Assembly: GCA_018716115.1 (NCBI GenBank)
Contig: DVKF01000059.1
Span: forward strand, 1 to 54,622
Reading direction: 5' to 3'
Source: Candidatus Alloscybalousia intestinigallinarum
GTDB lineage: Bacteria > Bacillota_I > Bacilli_A > RF39 > UBA660
DNA length: 54,622 nt
Part shown: positions 41,426 to 50,021 of the stretch, piece after piece
How the letters are laid out: each line of letters opens with the position of its first letter
Numbering within the stretch: the first letter of the stretch is position 1
The notes under the pieces: generated by a model
Databases searched by the model: none
Seen by the model: only the letters and a program-made list of their open reading frames with translations
What the model was told of the DNA's origin: nothing
Position numbers and translations under genes: made by a program

Positions 41426-42562
41426 CTATCTAAAAGCAAAGATTCCCATATAAATCATAAATATCGTAAACAAAGTGGTTACAATCCAACCATTCACTTT
41501 TTCAAAAGTGGTACTCTTGTATTTAACCCCTAATGATATTGTCATTAGAATACCACCAATTAAGCCACCGATATGCGCATAATTATCGATACCTGGCGTG
41601 ATGGCACCAAGTACTAAGTTGATCACAATCAAAGGAATTAATTGACTTTTTAATACATTGCCAAGATATACTCGGTAATGATAACCAAAATAAAGCATAC
41701 TTCCCATTAATCCAAAAATAGCGCCACTCGCTCCAACACTAGGAGCATCCCCATTTAAAGCAATCGAAGCTAGACTTCCAATTAAACCAGAAAATAAATA
41801 GATGACTAGATACTTTCCTTTACCCATAAAACTTTCCATTTGACTACCAATAATATATAAGGCATAACAGTTAAATAGAAGATGGAAAATATCTCCATGA
41901 AGAAAAATCCCCGTTAATAATCGATAGTATTCTCCAAAACGAATAAGTGGTCCATAAACGCAAAATTCATTAACGATATAATCATAATTGCCAAACATCA
42001 TTAGAAGATATACGAATACATTAATCCCAATTAATATCGGAGTAATCACCGGTTTCTTTGGTTTAAATACATCTTCTGCTTTCTCAGCCTCTTTTTTATT
42101 TTTCATATTAATATCGTTAGTAATTTTTACAAATAATTGTAAGCCCTTCTCAGTAAATTTTAATTTATTTTTAATATCAGGAAACGCTTTATCGATAAAA
42201 CTATAATTTTTGATATCTTTCTCATCATATAAGAACATACAATCATTATTTTGTACTTTATCTAAATGAGCATTATCTCCTAGATCTGTATAGATCGATA
42301 AAACATTCATATGAAAGGAAAAAGTTTTCCGTTTAATTTTCTTTACGATTCTTCCCGTTTTAAACAAATCAAAATTTAACTGTTCATCATTATGAATATA
42401 ATTGGAAACAATACGAACGATTTTATAATCTTTATCTAAATTTTCTAGCCAAATTTCATCTTCGGCACCTTGTAAGATAATTGGACTATAGTTCTGTTCA
42501 GTAATGAAATAATGAAGTAGTTTCATTACGATTCTATCTTTTCGATTTAAGGTATCTTCCAT
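41426..42562 (-). CDS. Rhomboid family intramembrane serine protease (GluP/YqgP-like)
   Basis: 378 residues. An N-terminal cytosolic domain of about 175 residues precedes a rhomboid core with seven hydrophobic segments. Key motifs are ILIGINVFVYLLMM, the GxxLHGDIFHLLFNCYAL loop, the catalytic serine in GASGAIFGLMGS (about residue 278) and the catalytic histidine in YAHIGGLIGGIL. The architecture matches Bacillus YqgP/GluP, which cleaves membrane transporters during manganese stress. It lies 8 bp after rluD but may also be separately expressed. Confidence 0.9.
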   Translation of the reverse strand: MEDTLNRKDRIVMKLLHYFITEQNYSPIILQGAEDEIWLENLDKDYKIVRIVSNYIHNDEQLNFDLFKTGRIVKKIKRKTFSFHMNVLSIYTDLGDNAHLDKVQNNDCMFLYDEKDIKNYSFIDKAFPDIKNKLKFTEKGLQLFVKITNDINMKNKKEAEKAEDVFKPKKPVITPILIGINVFVYLLMMFGNYDYIVNEFCVYGPLIRFGEYYRLLTGIFLHGDIFHLLFNCYALYIIGSQMESFMGKGKYLVIYLFSGLIGSLASIALNGDAPSVGASGAIFGLMGSMLYFGYHYRVYLGNVLKSQLIPLIVINLVLGAITPGIDNYAHIGGLIGGILMTISLGVKYKSTTFEKVNGWIVTTLFTIFMIYMGIFAFR

Positions 42563-42570
42563 AATATCAG

Positions 42571-43473
42571 TTACTCCTTTCTATTTTCTTGTTCTAATTG
42601 TTTTAAATATGATTCAAACTCTTCTGGTAGTGGAGTTTCAAAGGATAATTTTTCTTTCGTAATTGGATGAATAAAAGAAATTTTCTTTGCATGTAGATAT
42701 TGACCAAATGGTGTGGTTTTCGAAGTTTTCCCATATACTGGGTCATTATGAATTGGATAGCCAATATATGCAAGGTGTACTCTAATTTGGTGAGTTCGAC
42801 CAGTCTCTAGTTTGCATTCGATTAATGTATTTTTAGGATAACGTTTTAATACTTTAAAATGGGTAACGGCATCTTTACTATTTTGATCAGTTACCTTCAT
42901 TTTTTGACGGTTATCGGTATCTCTTCCAATCGGAGCATCTATTGTTCCGGTACTATGAGGAATTACACCATCTACTAAGGCATAATAGATTCTTTCTACT
43001 TCGTGATTTTTAATCATTTCACTTAGTTTTTCTAAAACTTCTTCATTCTTGGCAACGACTAGTAAACCACTTGTATCTTTATCAATTCGATGAACAATTC
43101 CAGGTCTAGTATTTTTGTCTGTATTCCAGTTAAAACGGTAAATTAGCGCATTAACTAAAGTTCCATGATAATTACCGGGTGCGGGATGAACAACCATTCC
43201 TGATTTCTTATTGATTACCAATAAGTATTCATCTTCATAAACGATATCTAACGGAATATCTTCTCCTTCAATATCGATATCAAAAGTCAACTGATCATCT
43301 ACCACTACAAAATCATGTTCTTTTACTAGATAACTAGGCTGTACCTTTTTGTCATTTACCAAAACTTTTCCTTCTTTGATTAATTTTTGAATTTTACTTC
43401 TACTAATTTCTAACTCTTCGCTTAGATACTGATCTAGTCTTATCTCTTTCTTTTTTACTTCTATCTCTATCAT
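42571..43473 (-). CDS. rluD: RluD-type 23S rRNA/tRNA pseudouridine synthase
   Basis: 300 residues. The N-terminal S4 RNA-binding domain is RLDQYLSEELEISRSKIQKLIKEGKVLVN. The catalytic domain has the nucleophilic Asp in PGIVHRIDKDTSGLLVVAKN, and the family ending GRTHQIRVHLAYIGYPIHNDPVYG. It converts specific uridines to pseudouridine. The GGGGGAT site stands before the ATG, which lies inside the 3' end of lspA: a 71-bp out-of-frame overlap. The lspA-rluD order is conserved in Bacillota (lspA-ylyB). Confidence 0.92.
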   Translation of the reverse strand: MIEIEVKKKEIRLDQYLSEELEISRSKIQKLIKEGKVLVNDKKVQPSYLVKEHDFVVVDDQLTFDIDIEGEDIPLDIVYEDEYLLVINKKSGMVVHPAPGNYHGTLVNALIYRFNWNTDKNTRPGIVHRIDKDTSGLLVVAKNEEVLEKLSEMIKNHEVERIYYALVDGVIPHSTGTIDAPIGRDTDNRQKMKVTDQNSKDAVTHFKVLKRYPKNTLIECKLETGRTHQIRVHLAYIGYPIHNDPVYGKTSKTTPFGQYLHAKKISFIHPITKEKLSFETPLPEEFESYLKQLEQENRKE

Positions 43474-43936
43474 GATTATCCCCCTTAATCATCTCTAGTA
43501 GGACTAACCCTACTCCGATTACGATCGCCATATCGGCAATATTGAATATCGGAAACTGGTAATTTCCAAACTGAAACCCGATATAATCAACGACCCCATC
43601 TCTTACTACTCTATCAATAAAATTTCCTAAAATGCCACCCATAATGAGTCCATAATACCATTCTTCTAAACGAGAAAAAGTATTTTTTTTCATTAGGTAG
43701 CGATTCAGTAAAATTAAACAAATCGCACTAATAACGGTGAGAAAAAAAGTACTATCTTCTAAGATACTCCAAGCTGCACCTGTATTTTCTACATAGGTAA
43801 AATAGAAGAAATCTGGAATAATCTCCTTTACTTCTAACAAAGAAAAACTATTTATAATAATTCTTTTTACTACTTGATCGATAATGACCAGAATCAAGGT
43901 AATGATATAAATATTTTTCTTCACTTTCATCACCAT
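43403..43936 (-). CDS. lspA: Lipoprotein signal peptidase II
   Basis: About 177 residues with four membrane helices. The aspartic protease catalytic pair is in GNFIDRVVRDGVVDYIGF and FNIADMAIVIG, and the conserved VENTGAAWSIL loop is present. It cleaves signal peptides from prolipoproteins after lipid modification. The start is uncertain: ATG at 43936 or 43930 fits better than the extreme upstream codon at 43969, but no strong ribosome site precedes either. The basic C-terminal tail (DRSKKERDKTRSVSKRRVRN) overlaps rluD. Confidence 0.9.
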   Translation of the reverse strand: MVMKVKKNIYIITLILVIIDQVVKRIIINSFSLLEVKEIIPDFFYFTYVENTGAAWSILEDSTFFLTVISAICLILLNRYLMKKNTFSRLEEWYYGLIMGGILGNFIDRVVRDGVVDYIGFQFGNYQFPIFNIADMAIVIGVGLVLLEMIKGDNHDRDRSKKERDKTRSVSKRRVRN

Positions 43937-43969
43937 GCTTAGTATACCATATTTTCCTATATTATGCAT

Positions 43970-44720
43970 TATATTTTCTTTTTCAAAAGAAAAAGCTCTT
44001 CACTTGAAAAAGCTTTTGTATTAGTGGTTAAATAACCGTTTTTAAATAAATTTAAAATTTTGTTTTTAATCCATGTCAACATTTCCTTTCACGATTCAAT
44101 TTACATCGTGTTTGAAAATACTTTTATTTGTTTTTAGTTAGATTATTCATTGGCCTATGCATCAAATCTTTCTTTATCTCTATTTTTTCTCTTTTTATAT
44201 AAATTTTCTTCCATAATTAATAAGTCAATAAAATCATTCCAATTATTAGGAAAGTTATTTGTTCCATGAAGCATGCGTACCTATCACTAGTGAAATCATG
44301 GTAAATTCCTAATTGGTAGGGTGTTTTTTCATTACTAATCAAAACTACCACCTCTTTCTTAGTTACTTTGAGGAGATATTATTATCGAAAATTGGTTTTA
44401 CTCGATTCTCATTTGGGGTGCCATAAACTTCACGTGGGATATTTTCTTCTAGCGCTATCCATATTTTTTCTTAAGAGAAATATCTATGCTTTTTTTTAAA
44501 TTCTCTGAACTTATTTCGTCTTTTGGAACAAAGTCTTCACAACTACTTCCACAGTGACAACATCTAGCGTTGCATCTAGAAGTTACTTCTAAAAATAGAT
44601 CTTTTAAGATGGGTTTCTTATAGAGTTTTTCACGATAATCATATCATCGTTCTAAATTGTGTTGTTTGATTTTTTAGATTTTATCATCCATCACAACACC
44701 TACTTTACTTGTTACTATTT
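43970..44720 (-). other. 750-bp non-coding region with several decayed coding fragments
   Basis: There is no intact gene. On the minus strand three fragments with protein-like composition follow one another: the radical-SAM stump (separate entry), a 32-codon piece WIALEENIPREVYGTPNENR ending at 44363, and a piece HGTNNFPNNWNDFIDLLIMEE ending in KERFDA at 44155. The last two look like the C-termini of unrelated hypothetical proteins. Short frames, internal stops and lack of ribosome sites indicate gene decay between lspA and the T4CP-like gene. Confidence 0.5.
44455..44690 (-). pseudogene. Decayed radical-SAM protein (N-terminal stump)
   Basis: The minus-strand frame reads REKLYKKPILKDLFLEVTSR, then CNARCCHCGSSC, followed by EDFVPKDEISSENLKKSIDI, and ends at TAG. 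The CxxxCxxC arrangement preceded by LEVTSR is the [4Fe-4S]/SAM motif of radical-SAM enzymes of the SPASM-like maturase group. In-frame stops lie both upstream and about 35 codons downstream of the motif, and no barrel remains. The motif match is strong; the stump is surely inactive. Confidence 0.65.
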
Positions 44721-46034
44721 TTAATCTTCGATTTTGAATTGTTCTAATTCCGATTTTTGTTCTTTTGCTTGATAATCAGCTTCTTGTTCGGTTAGCTTTT
44801 TCAATTTATCGTCGATTTGTCTTTGAATATCACTCATTTCTCCATCATCTGGTTGAGCATTTAATGCTTCTAGAATCTTAGCATGGCGAATTTGATTTAC
44901 TTTTTCTTTTAGATCAAAACATTTAATCGTTCTTTTTTCATAGCTTGGATAAAAAATCGCATTTTTGGGGATTGTTACCGTTTCAAAGTCCTTCTCTATT
45001 TTTTCCTCTTCATTACCCATCTCTATTTTTATATCTTCATTTCTAATTGAAATTAAATCACATAGTTTGATTATATATTTTCCATAGATATCGATTAGTC
45101 CTGATAAAGAACGCGTTGCGATATATACTTTTATATTTCTAGGTATACAAGAGGATAAAATATCTACTAAATCATGACATATTTCAATACTATCGAAATT
45201 ATCCAATATGAAATGGAACTTGGTATCTACGTTTAAATCGATTAATCTAGCATATAATTGTTCAATAAACATCGTAGCAACTGTATTTAAAGCGCTATTT
45301 TCATCTCTAGTAATCACAATAAAAGCGGTTGGTTTATGGATAGAAGTTTCAATATCAAAGGTTGTTTTATTCATCATCTGAGATAGATTTTCTCTAGTTG
45401 CATACATTCCTAATCTTTGTCTTGCGACAGATAAAATACTTCCCTTTGTCTCTTTAGGGGCTAAAATCGTGGCAGAAGCAAAAATATAGGCATTTGAAGT
45501 TGAGTTTTTAGCGTTAAAATATTCATTCAAATAAACTGAACCACCTATTTTTCCTTCCGCTTGATTAAGCATATTCATTATACTATTTAAATTTACTTCC
45601 TCAGGGGCACCATCTTCAAATAAGCCAAGGGTCACGCCTGTAAATAAATCGGATGCGGCATTATCCCAAAATGGGTCTTGAACTTGTTTTTCATAAAAGC
45701 AAGTTTTTCCGATTTTTTGTAAATATTCTTGGGCTTTATCCGTTTTTCCATTCTTGTATAACTGATATGGATACGTTAAAGGATTCCAGCCTTCACTTTT
45801 ATCTGGTTCTCTTAAGTTTATGATGATTGTCTGATAACCGTTTTCATTTAGCTTTTCCTGATACTGATGTAAATACTCTTCTCGTGTATCTAAAATCAAT
45901 AAGTTTTCTTTTTGCTCAATAATCTTATCTACAATAGGAAACAATATATTTGTCGTTTTCCCTGATGAGATATTTCCTTCGATAATCATATTTTGGGGAT
46001 GATTAAATAATTTTTCTAATATTTCTTTTTTCAT
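44721..46034 (-). CDS. VirD4/TraG-like conjugative coupling ATPase, orphan
   Basis: 437 residues. Walker A is GNISSGKTT (20-28), and the T4CP-type sequence GWNPLTYPYQLYKNGK with DPFWDNAASDLFTGVTLGLF follows. The Walker B-like stretch is FHFILDNFDSI and a later sensor is YIATRSLSGLIDIYG. Type IV coupling proteins pump DNA during conjugation. This one lacks the N-terminal membrane helices and has a glutamine/glutamate-rich coiled tail. No relaxase or secretion gene is nearby. It starts within the end of a MerR gene (32-bp overlap), with AAGGAGG six bases before its ATG, so the two form an operon. Role unknown. Confidence 0.8.
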   Translation of the reverse strand: MKKEILEKLFNHPQNMIIEGNISSGKTTNILFPIVDKIIEQKENLLILDTREEYLHQYQEKLNENGYQTIIINLREPDKSEGWNPLTYPYQLYKNGKTDKAQEYLQKIGKTCFYEKQVQDPFWDNAASDLFTGVTLGLFEDGAPEEVNLNSIMNMLNQAEGKIGGSVYLNEYFNAKNSTSNAYIFASATILAPKETKGSILSVARQRLGMYATRENLSQMMNKTTFDIETSIHKPTAFIVITRDENSALNTVATMFIEQLYARLIDLNVDTKFHFILDNFDSIEICHDLVDILSSCIPRNIKVYIATRSLSGLIDIYGKYIIKLCDLISIRNEDIKIEMGNEEEKIEKDFETVTIPKNAIFYPSYEKRTIKCFDLKEKVNQIRHAKILEALNAQPDDGEMSDIQRQIDDKLKKLTEQEADYQAKEQKSELEQFKIED

Positions 46035-46413
46035 ATTTCCTCCTTAACACTCTTTCTCTTTCTGTTTCTTTTTCTTTTCCATAACTTCTTTTGTTTTCGA
46101 TGTCTTCTTGTATTTGATTTACTCTGTCAATTTTTAAGTTTAATAGATAAATTTTTTCTTCGAATTCTGCTTTTTTCTTTTCTAAGATTTCTTCGTCTAA
46201 GCCCTCTTTGTATTCGATGATTTCATCAAGGGTAAAATCTAATGATTTTAATAATTTAATAAACTCACATTCGATAACATTATCATCACTATAATATTTA
46301 TAGCCAGTCAAGGGATCGATTTCACTGGGAACTAATACTCCATATTCAGCATAATATCTAAGCGTTCTAACCGGAATATCTACAATTTTGGAAAAATCAC
46401 CGATTTTATACAT
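46003..46413 (-). CDS. MerR family transcriptional regulator
   Basis: A 136-residue protein with the MerR winged helix-turn-helix at the start (MYKIGDFSKIVDIPVRTLRYYAEYGVLVPSEIDPLTGYKYYSDDN) and the long dimerisation helix (EEILEKKKAEFEEKIYLLNLKIDRVNQIQEDI). There is no ligand-binding domain after the helix, only a very basic tail (RERVLRRKYEKRNIRK). Members twist promoters that have long spacers. Such a promoter, with a dyad, stands just upstream, implying autoregulation and control of the coupled T4CP-like gene. Confidence 0.9.
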   Translation of the reverse strand: MYKIGDFSKIVDIPVRTLRYYAEYGVLVPSEIDPLTGYKYYSDDNVIECEFIKLLKSLDFTLDEIIEYKEGLDEEILEKKKAEFEEKIYLLNLKIDRVNQIQEDIENKRSYGKEKETERERVLRRKYEKRNIRKII

Positions 46414-46456
46414 GTTTATTCACTCCTTTTTCTATAGACTCCTCCCTTCAGTTAAG

Positions 46457-46487
46457 ATACTAACAGAGCAGTCGACTGCCGAGTCAA
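46457..46487 (-). promoter_or_regulatory. MerR-type promoter with 19-bp spacer and central dyad
   Basis: On the minus strand TTGACT (46482-46487) and TAGTAT (46457-46462) are 19 bp apart. The spacer contains the perfect 12-bp palindrome GCAGTCGACTGC (46468-46479). Overlong spacers with a dyad are characteristic of promoters activated by MerR proteins, and a merR gene begins about 44 bases downstream. Confidence 0.75.
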
Positions 46488-46517
46488 TAGAAAATTAAAA
46501 TTTTTTTACTTTTTTTG

Positions 46518-47234
46518 TTAGTAGAGCTTGCCACTAGGATCTAATGGGATTTTTTCGCTCATCTTAATTAATTTTAAGCACTTAGGCTTTACCTCTTCTT
46601 GGTATATATGAGAAACTTCTAGCTCTTCTTCTGGACTTAATGGCTTTTTCATAGGTACACCGAAATGACATTGTGGCTCTATGACCGCTGGATTAATTCC
46701 TCTAATTAGTAATTCAAGTGTTCTGTCGTAATCGCTTTCTAATTCTAATAAGGGAGTTACTAGTTCAATTCCAAAAGCATTTAGAAGGTTGCGATATTGT
46801 TCTAACATATTTGTCTGTTCAATCGCAAATAATTGACTTTTTCTTGCTCCTTCGGCAACCACTTTAATATTTAGCTTTCTACATAATAGAATCGTGTAAA
46901 CATACATGGCACTTCGACAAGCTAGACAGGTAAACTGGGGTAGATTAAAATATGGATATTTTCGAACAATTTCTTGGAGTTCTAACCTATATATCTCGTC
47001 TCGTAATGCTTTAAAATAGCCAACCGTTAGACCAACTCCCCAAAATTTCACTTTATTCTCTCCGTAACGTTTGATTAATCTCTCGGCAGTTTCTTTAACA
47101 TGTTCACAGCCACTACTGCTCCCATTATCATAGTGAACTAAAGTTACTTTCCATCCATCTTCGATCATTTTACAACTAGTAAGAAGCGAATCCAAACCAC
47201 CGGAAAATAAAATTAATGCTTGTTTTTCTTCCAT
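46518..47234 (-). CDS. PP-loop (AANH) ATPase, QueC/ThiI-like
   Basis: 238 residues. The adenylation PP-loop is FSGGLDSLLTS (SGGLDS at 11-16), followed by KVTLVHYDNGSSSGCEHV. A CxxC-type pair stands in FTCLACRSAMYVYTILLCRKL, then come VVAEGARKS and PLLELESDYDRTLELL. This is the fold of QueC, ThiI and related tRNA or purine-modifying enzymes that activate a substrate as an adenylate. The zinc cysteine cluster expected at the C-terminus of QueC is absent (only isolated Cys in PQCHFG and KPKCLK), so queC is not assigned. The product is a base- or sulphur-modifying enzyme of unknown target. Monocistronic. Confidence 0.75.
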   Translation of the reverse strand: MEEKQALILFSGGLDSLLTSCKMIEDGWKVTLVHYDNGSSSGCEHVKETAERLIKRYGENKVKFWGVGLTVGYFKALRDEIYRLELQEIVRKYPYFNLPQFTCLACRSAMYVYTILLCRKLNIKVVAEGARKSQLFAIEQTNMLEQYRNLLNAFGIELVTPLLELESDYDRTLELLIRGINPAVIEPQCHFGVPMKKPLSPEEELEVSHIYQEEVKPKCLKLIKMSEKIPLDPSGKLY

Positions 47235-47295
47235 TACTTTACCACCCTATTAATTTTATTTTAACTTATATTCTCACTCTTGGCTAGTTAGTGCA

Positions 47296-47328
47296 AACAA
47301 AAAACTTCGGATTTTATTCCGAGGTTTT
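47296..47328 (-). terminator. Hairpin terminator in the valS-PP-loop gap
   Basis: AACCTCGGA pairs with TCCGAAGTT around ATAAAA, followed on the minus strand by TTTTTGTTTG. It may end transcripts that read past valS or a lost gene. Confidence 0.7.
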
Positions 47329-47410
47329 CTTTGAGAACCGTGCTTACTTCGATAAATATTTACCGCAGTTATGTATTGTTTCATTGTTTTCTTATCTTAG
47401 TTTTTAATTT

Positions 47411-47443
47411 TCGGCTTATTTTCGGCTTATTTTCGGCTTATTT
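47411..47443. repeat. Three tandem copies of an 11-bp unit
   Basis: TCGGCTTATTT is repeated exactly three times without interruption between the two hairpins downstream of valS. Function unknown; length variation between strains is likely. Confidence 0.85.
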
Positions 47444-47529
47444 TAATTTTTGAGCATATTTTTCTTTTTTACTATTATTTTCTAACACTTAGCTAAAATT
47501 ATTTTTATCTTATTCATTTAAAGAATAAA

Positions 47530-47575
47530 TAAAAAAACAAGATGAGTTGTTGTAAAATAACTCTTTCTTGTTTTC
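47530..47575 (-). terminator. Terminator of the valS operon
   Basis: AACAAGA(T)GAGTT pairs with AACTC(TT)TCTTGTT. On the minus strand a T-rich run (TTTTTTTATTTATTC) follows. Position is just past the valS stop codon. Confidence 0.75.
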
Positions 47576-47587
47576 TATTTTTCTACT

Positions 47588-50005
47588 TTATTCTTTTTCT
47601 AAATCTAATTCTATTTTTTCTACTTCATAATCCTTATCGATTAACTCCATTGTTAAGTTATCAATAAACAAAGTAGCTTTGAAATCTTTTATTGAACAAT
47701 TAATTGCTTCTTCCAATTCTTTATTTACTTTTAATACTAAATTCTTAATTGGCGTTTTTAGGGAAACATTATTGATTGTTTTTTCCCCTCGTGCTTGACT
47801 GATGATATTCATCATTAAGTCACCATTTTTAATTTCAGATTCAAAATTAAATTCTAATGGTTTTATTTCAGTAATGTGAACTGATTTTTGATCTTTAAAT
47901 AATTCTTGGTAGATTTCTTCGGTAATAAATGGGAAGAAAATACTAAAGTCTTGTAGTAATTTATAGAGTAATGTGTAGACTGTCTTTTGACCAGAATAAC
48001 GTGGAATTTCTCCGAATTCTTCAGGGCGGTACAATCGATGTTTAACAATTTCGATGTAGTTATCACAGAAATTCCAGAAGAATTTTTCAAGGGTATTTAG
48101 GGCAAGTCCTACTTCGTATTCATCTAAGTAGCGAAGAAAGTTTTTCTCCATTTCTTGGAAGCTTCCCAAAATCCACTTATCGATATATTCATAATCATCA
48201 AATGGTTTATCTGTATAGTCAGAAAGATGCATCTCAATAAACTTAGCTACATTCCAAAGTTTATTAACGAGTTTCTTACCACGTAATAACGTCTCTTCAC
48301 TAAAGACAATATCCGTTCCTAATCTACCTGAAGCTGCCCAGTAGCGAATGACATCAGCGGAGTATTGATCAATTAGTGAAAGTGGTTCTACTTTACTGTT
48401 TCCTTTACTCTTACTGATTTTTTCGCCTTTACTTGCCATAACGAAGCCAGAGATCATCACATTATCCCAAGGTCTCATTCCAAAATGATAGAAACTTTTT
48501 ACAATTGTATAAAAATCCCAAGTTCTAATAATCTCTGAAGCGTTAGTTCTTAAACTCATCGGTTTTAAAAGTGCTTCGTAATTGTCTTTTTCTCCATAGT
48601 GCATATTGATTAATGGCGTTACTGATGAAGTTGCCCAGGTATCCATAACATCACTTTCTGGAATAAACTCCTGGCATCCACATTTTGGACAACAACTAAC
48701 TGGAGGTTTATTCGTTAATGGATTGACTGGTAAATCTTCCTGTTTAGCGAGAATGACTTCACCACATTCTTTACAATACCATACAGGGAATGGTACGCCA
48801 AAATATCTTTGTCTAGAAATACACCAATCCCAAGCAACATTGTTTACCCATTCATCATACCGCGCATGCATATAATCAGGGTGCCATTTGATTTCATTAC
48901 CGATTCTAAGAAAATCCTCTTTATGATTCATAATATCGATAAACCACTGATTCATTACCGCATATTCTACTTCTTTTCCACAACGTTCATGCGTTTGTAC
49001 TTCGTGTTCTAGTTCTTCAATTTTTTCAATATAACCACCATTTTGTAGATCTTCAATAATCTGTTTTCTTGCCTCTTTTATTTTTAAGCCCCCATAGTTA
49101 GGAACAGAGTCAATAATTCTTCCATCATTCGTAAAAATATATTTTAATGGAAGGTTATATTTTTTCCACCATTCAATATCGGTTTGATCTCCAAAAGTAC
49201 AACACATAACGACACCAGTTCCTTTATCAATGGCTACTTTTTCATCTGCCATGATAGGTACTTCTACATCAATTACCGGTATGTGAGCAGTTTTTCCAAT
49301 TAAAGATTTATGTTTTTCATCTTCTGGATTCACAAAGACACATACAATAGCTGGTAATAATTCTGGTCTTGTTGTCGCAATAGTAAATTCTTTGCCATCT
49401 TCTACCGTTTTGAATTTAACATAATTGAAGGTTGTTTTGATGGTTTTGGTTTCTAGTTCAGCTTGCGCAATTGAAGTTAAACATTCATTACACCATAAAG
49501 CTGGACTTTCTTTATGATAACAATGTCCTTTATGAATTAAATCTAAGAAAGATAATTGGCTTACTTTTATTGTTGATGGACTAACTGTTTTATAATGAAT
49601 ATCCCAATCGGTACTGACACCCATCTTACTAAATAATTCTTGGAACTCTGCTTCATATTTATCTGTTGTATCATAGCATAATTTTGAGAATTCTTCTCTT
49701 CCTATTTCAGCTGCTTTTTTCCCTTGTTCTTTTTCAACTAAACGTTCACTAGGTAACCCATTATCATCAAAACCAAACGGATAGAAAACATTATATCCAC
49801 GTAAACGCTTATATCTTGCGATCATTTCCGTCTGTGAATAAGAGAAAATATGACCAATATGAATACTACCACTTACTGTTGGAGGGGGGGTATCAATCGA
49901 ATATATTTTCCGTTTATCTGGTTTAAACTCATAGATTTTATTTTCTTGCCAGTAGTTTAACCACTTGGCTTCTTTTTCTTTCGCATTATATTTTTTATCT
50001 AACAT
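47588..50005 (-). CDS. valS: Valyl-tRNA synthetase, short (archaeal-like) type
   Basis: 805 residues. The class I signatures are HIGH (49-52) in PPPTVSGSIHIGHIF and KISKS in ASKGEKISKSKGNSKVEPL. The editing domain includes FTIATTRPELLPAIVCVFV and DKGTGVVMCCTFGDQTDIEWW. A zinc-ribbon pair lies in CKECGEV and CCPKCGCQE. It attaches valine to tRNA-Val. The sequence GFDDNGLPSERLVEK and the absence of the C-terminal coiled-coil arm mark the shorter, archaeal-like ValRS rather than the Bacillus type of about 880 residues. It is the last gene of the T-box operon. Confidence 0.93.
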   Translation of the reverse strand: MLDKKYNAKEKEAKWLNYWQENKIYEFKPDKRKIYSIDTPPPTVSGSIHIGHIFSYSQTEMIARYKRLRGYNVFYPFGFDDNGLPSERLVEKEQGKKAAEIGREEFSKLCYDTTDKYEAEFQELFSKMGVSTDWDIHYKTVSPSTIKVSQLSFLDLIHKGHCYHKESPALWCNECLTSIAQAELETKTIKTTFNYVKFKTVEDGKEFTIATTRPELLPAIVCVFVNPEDEKHKSLIGKTAHIPVIDVEVPIMADEKVAIDKGTGVVMCCTFGDQTDIEWWKKYNLPLKYIFTNDGRIIDSVPNYGGLKIKEARKQIIEDLQNGGYIEKIEELEHEVQTHERCGKEVEYAVMNQWFIDIMNHKEDFLRIGNEIKWHPDYMHARYDEWVNNVAWDWCISRQRYFGVPFPVWYCKECGEVILAKQEDLPVNPLTNKPPVSCCPKCGCQEFIPESDVMDTWATSSVTPLINMHYGEKDNYEALLKPMSLRTNASEIIRTWDFYTIVKSFYHFGMRPWDNVMISGFVMASKGEKISKSKGNSKVEPLSLIDQYSADVIRYWAASGRLGTDIVFSEETLLRGKKLVNKLWNVAKFIEMHLSDYTDKPFDDYEYIDKWILGSFQEMEKNFLRYLDEYEVGLALNTLEKFFWNFCDNYIEIVKHRLYRPEEFGEIPRYSGQKTVYTLLYKLLQDFSIFFPFITEEIYQELFKDQKSVHITEIKPLEFNFESEIKNGDLMMNIISQARGEKTINNVSLKTPIKNLVLKVNKELEEAINCSIKDFKATLFIDNLTMELIDKDYEVEKIELDLEKE

Positions 50006-50021
50006 ATTTTTTCACTACTCC

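Larger units (their letters stand above)
47235..47587. other. Non-coding gap between PP-loop gene and valS
   Basis: About 350 bases with two terminators and a short tandem repeat (separate entries). A 37-codon minus-strand frame starting MKQYITAVNIYRSKHG has no ribosome site and runs through a terminator, so it is not called as a gene. Confidence 0.5.

Noticed and set aside
46518-47234. Assignment of the PP-loop gene as queC
   Set aside because: SGGLDS is present, but the C-terminal zinc cysteine cluster and other QueC sequence are not; other queuosine genes are absent. Only the superfamily is claimed.
47274-47384. 37-codon minus-strand ORF beginning MKQYITAVNIYRSKHG
   Set aside because: No ribosome site, runs through a terminator hairpin, and no recognisable similarity.
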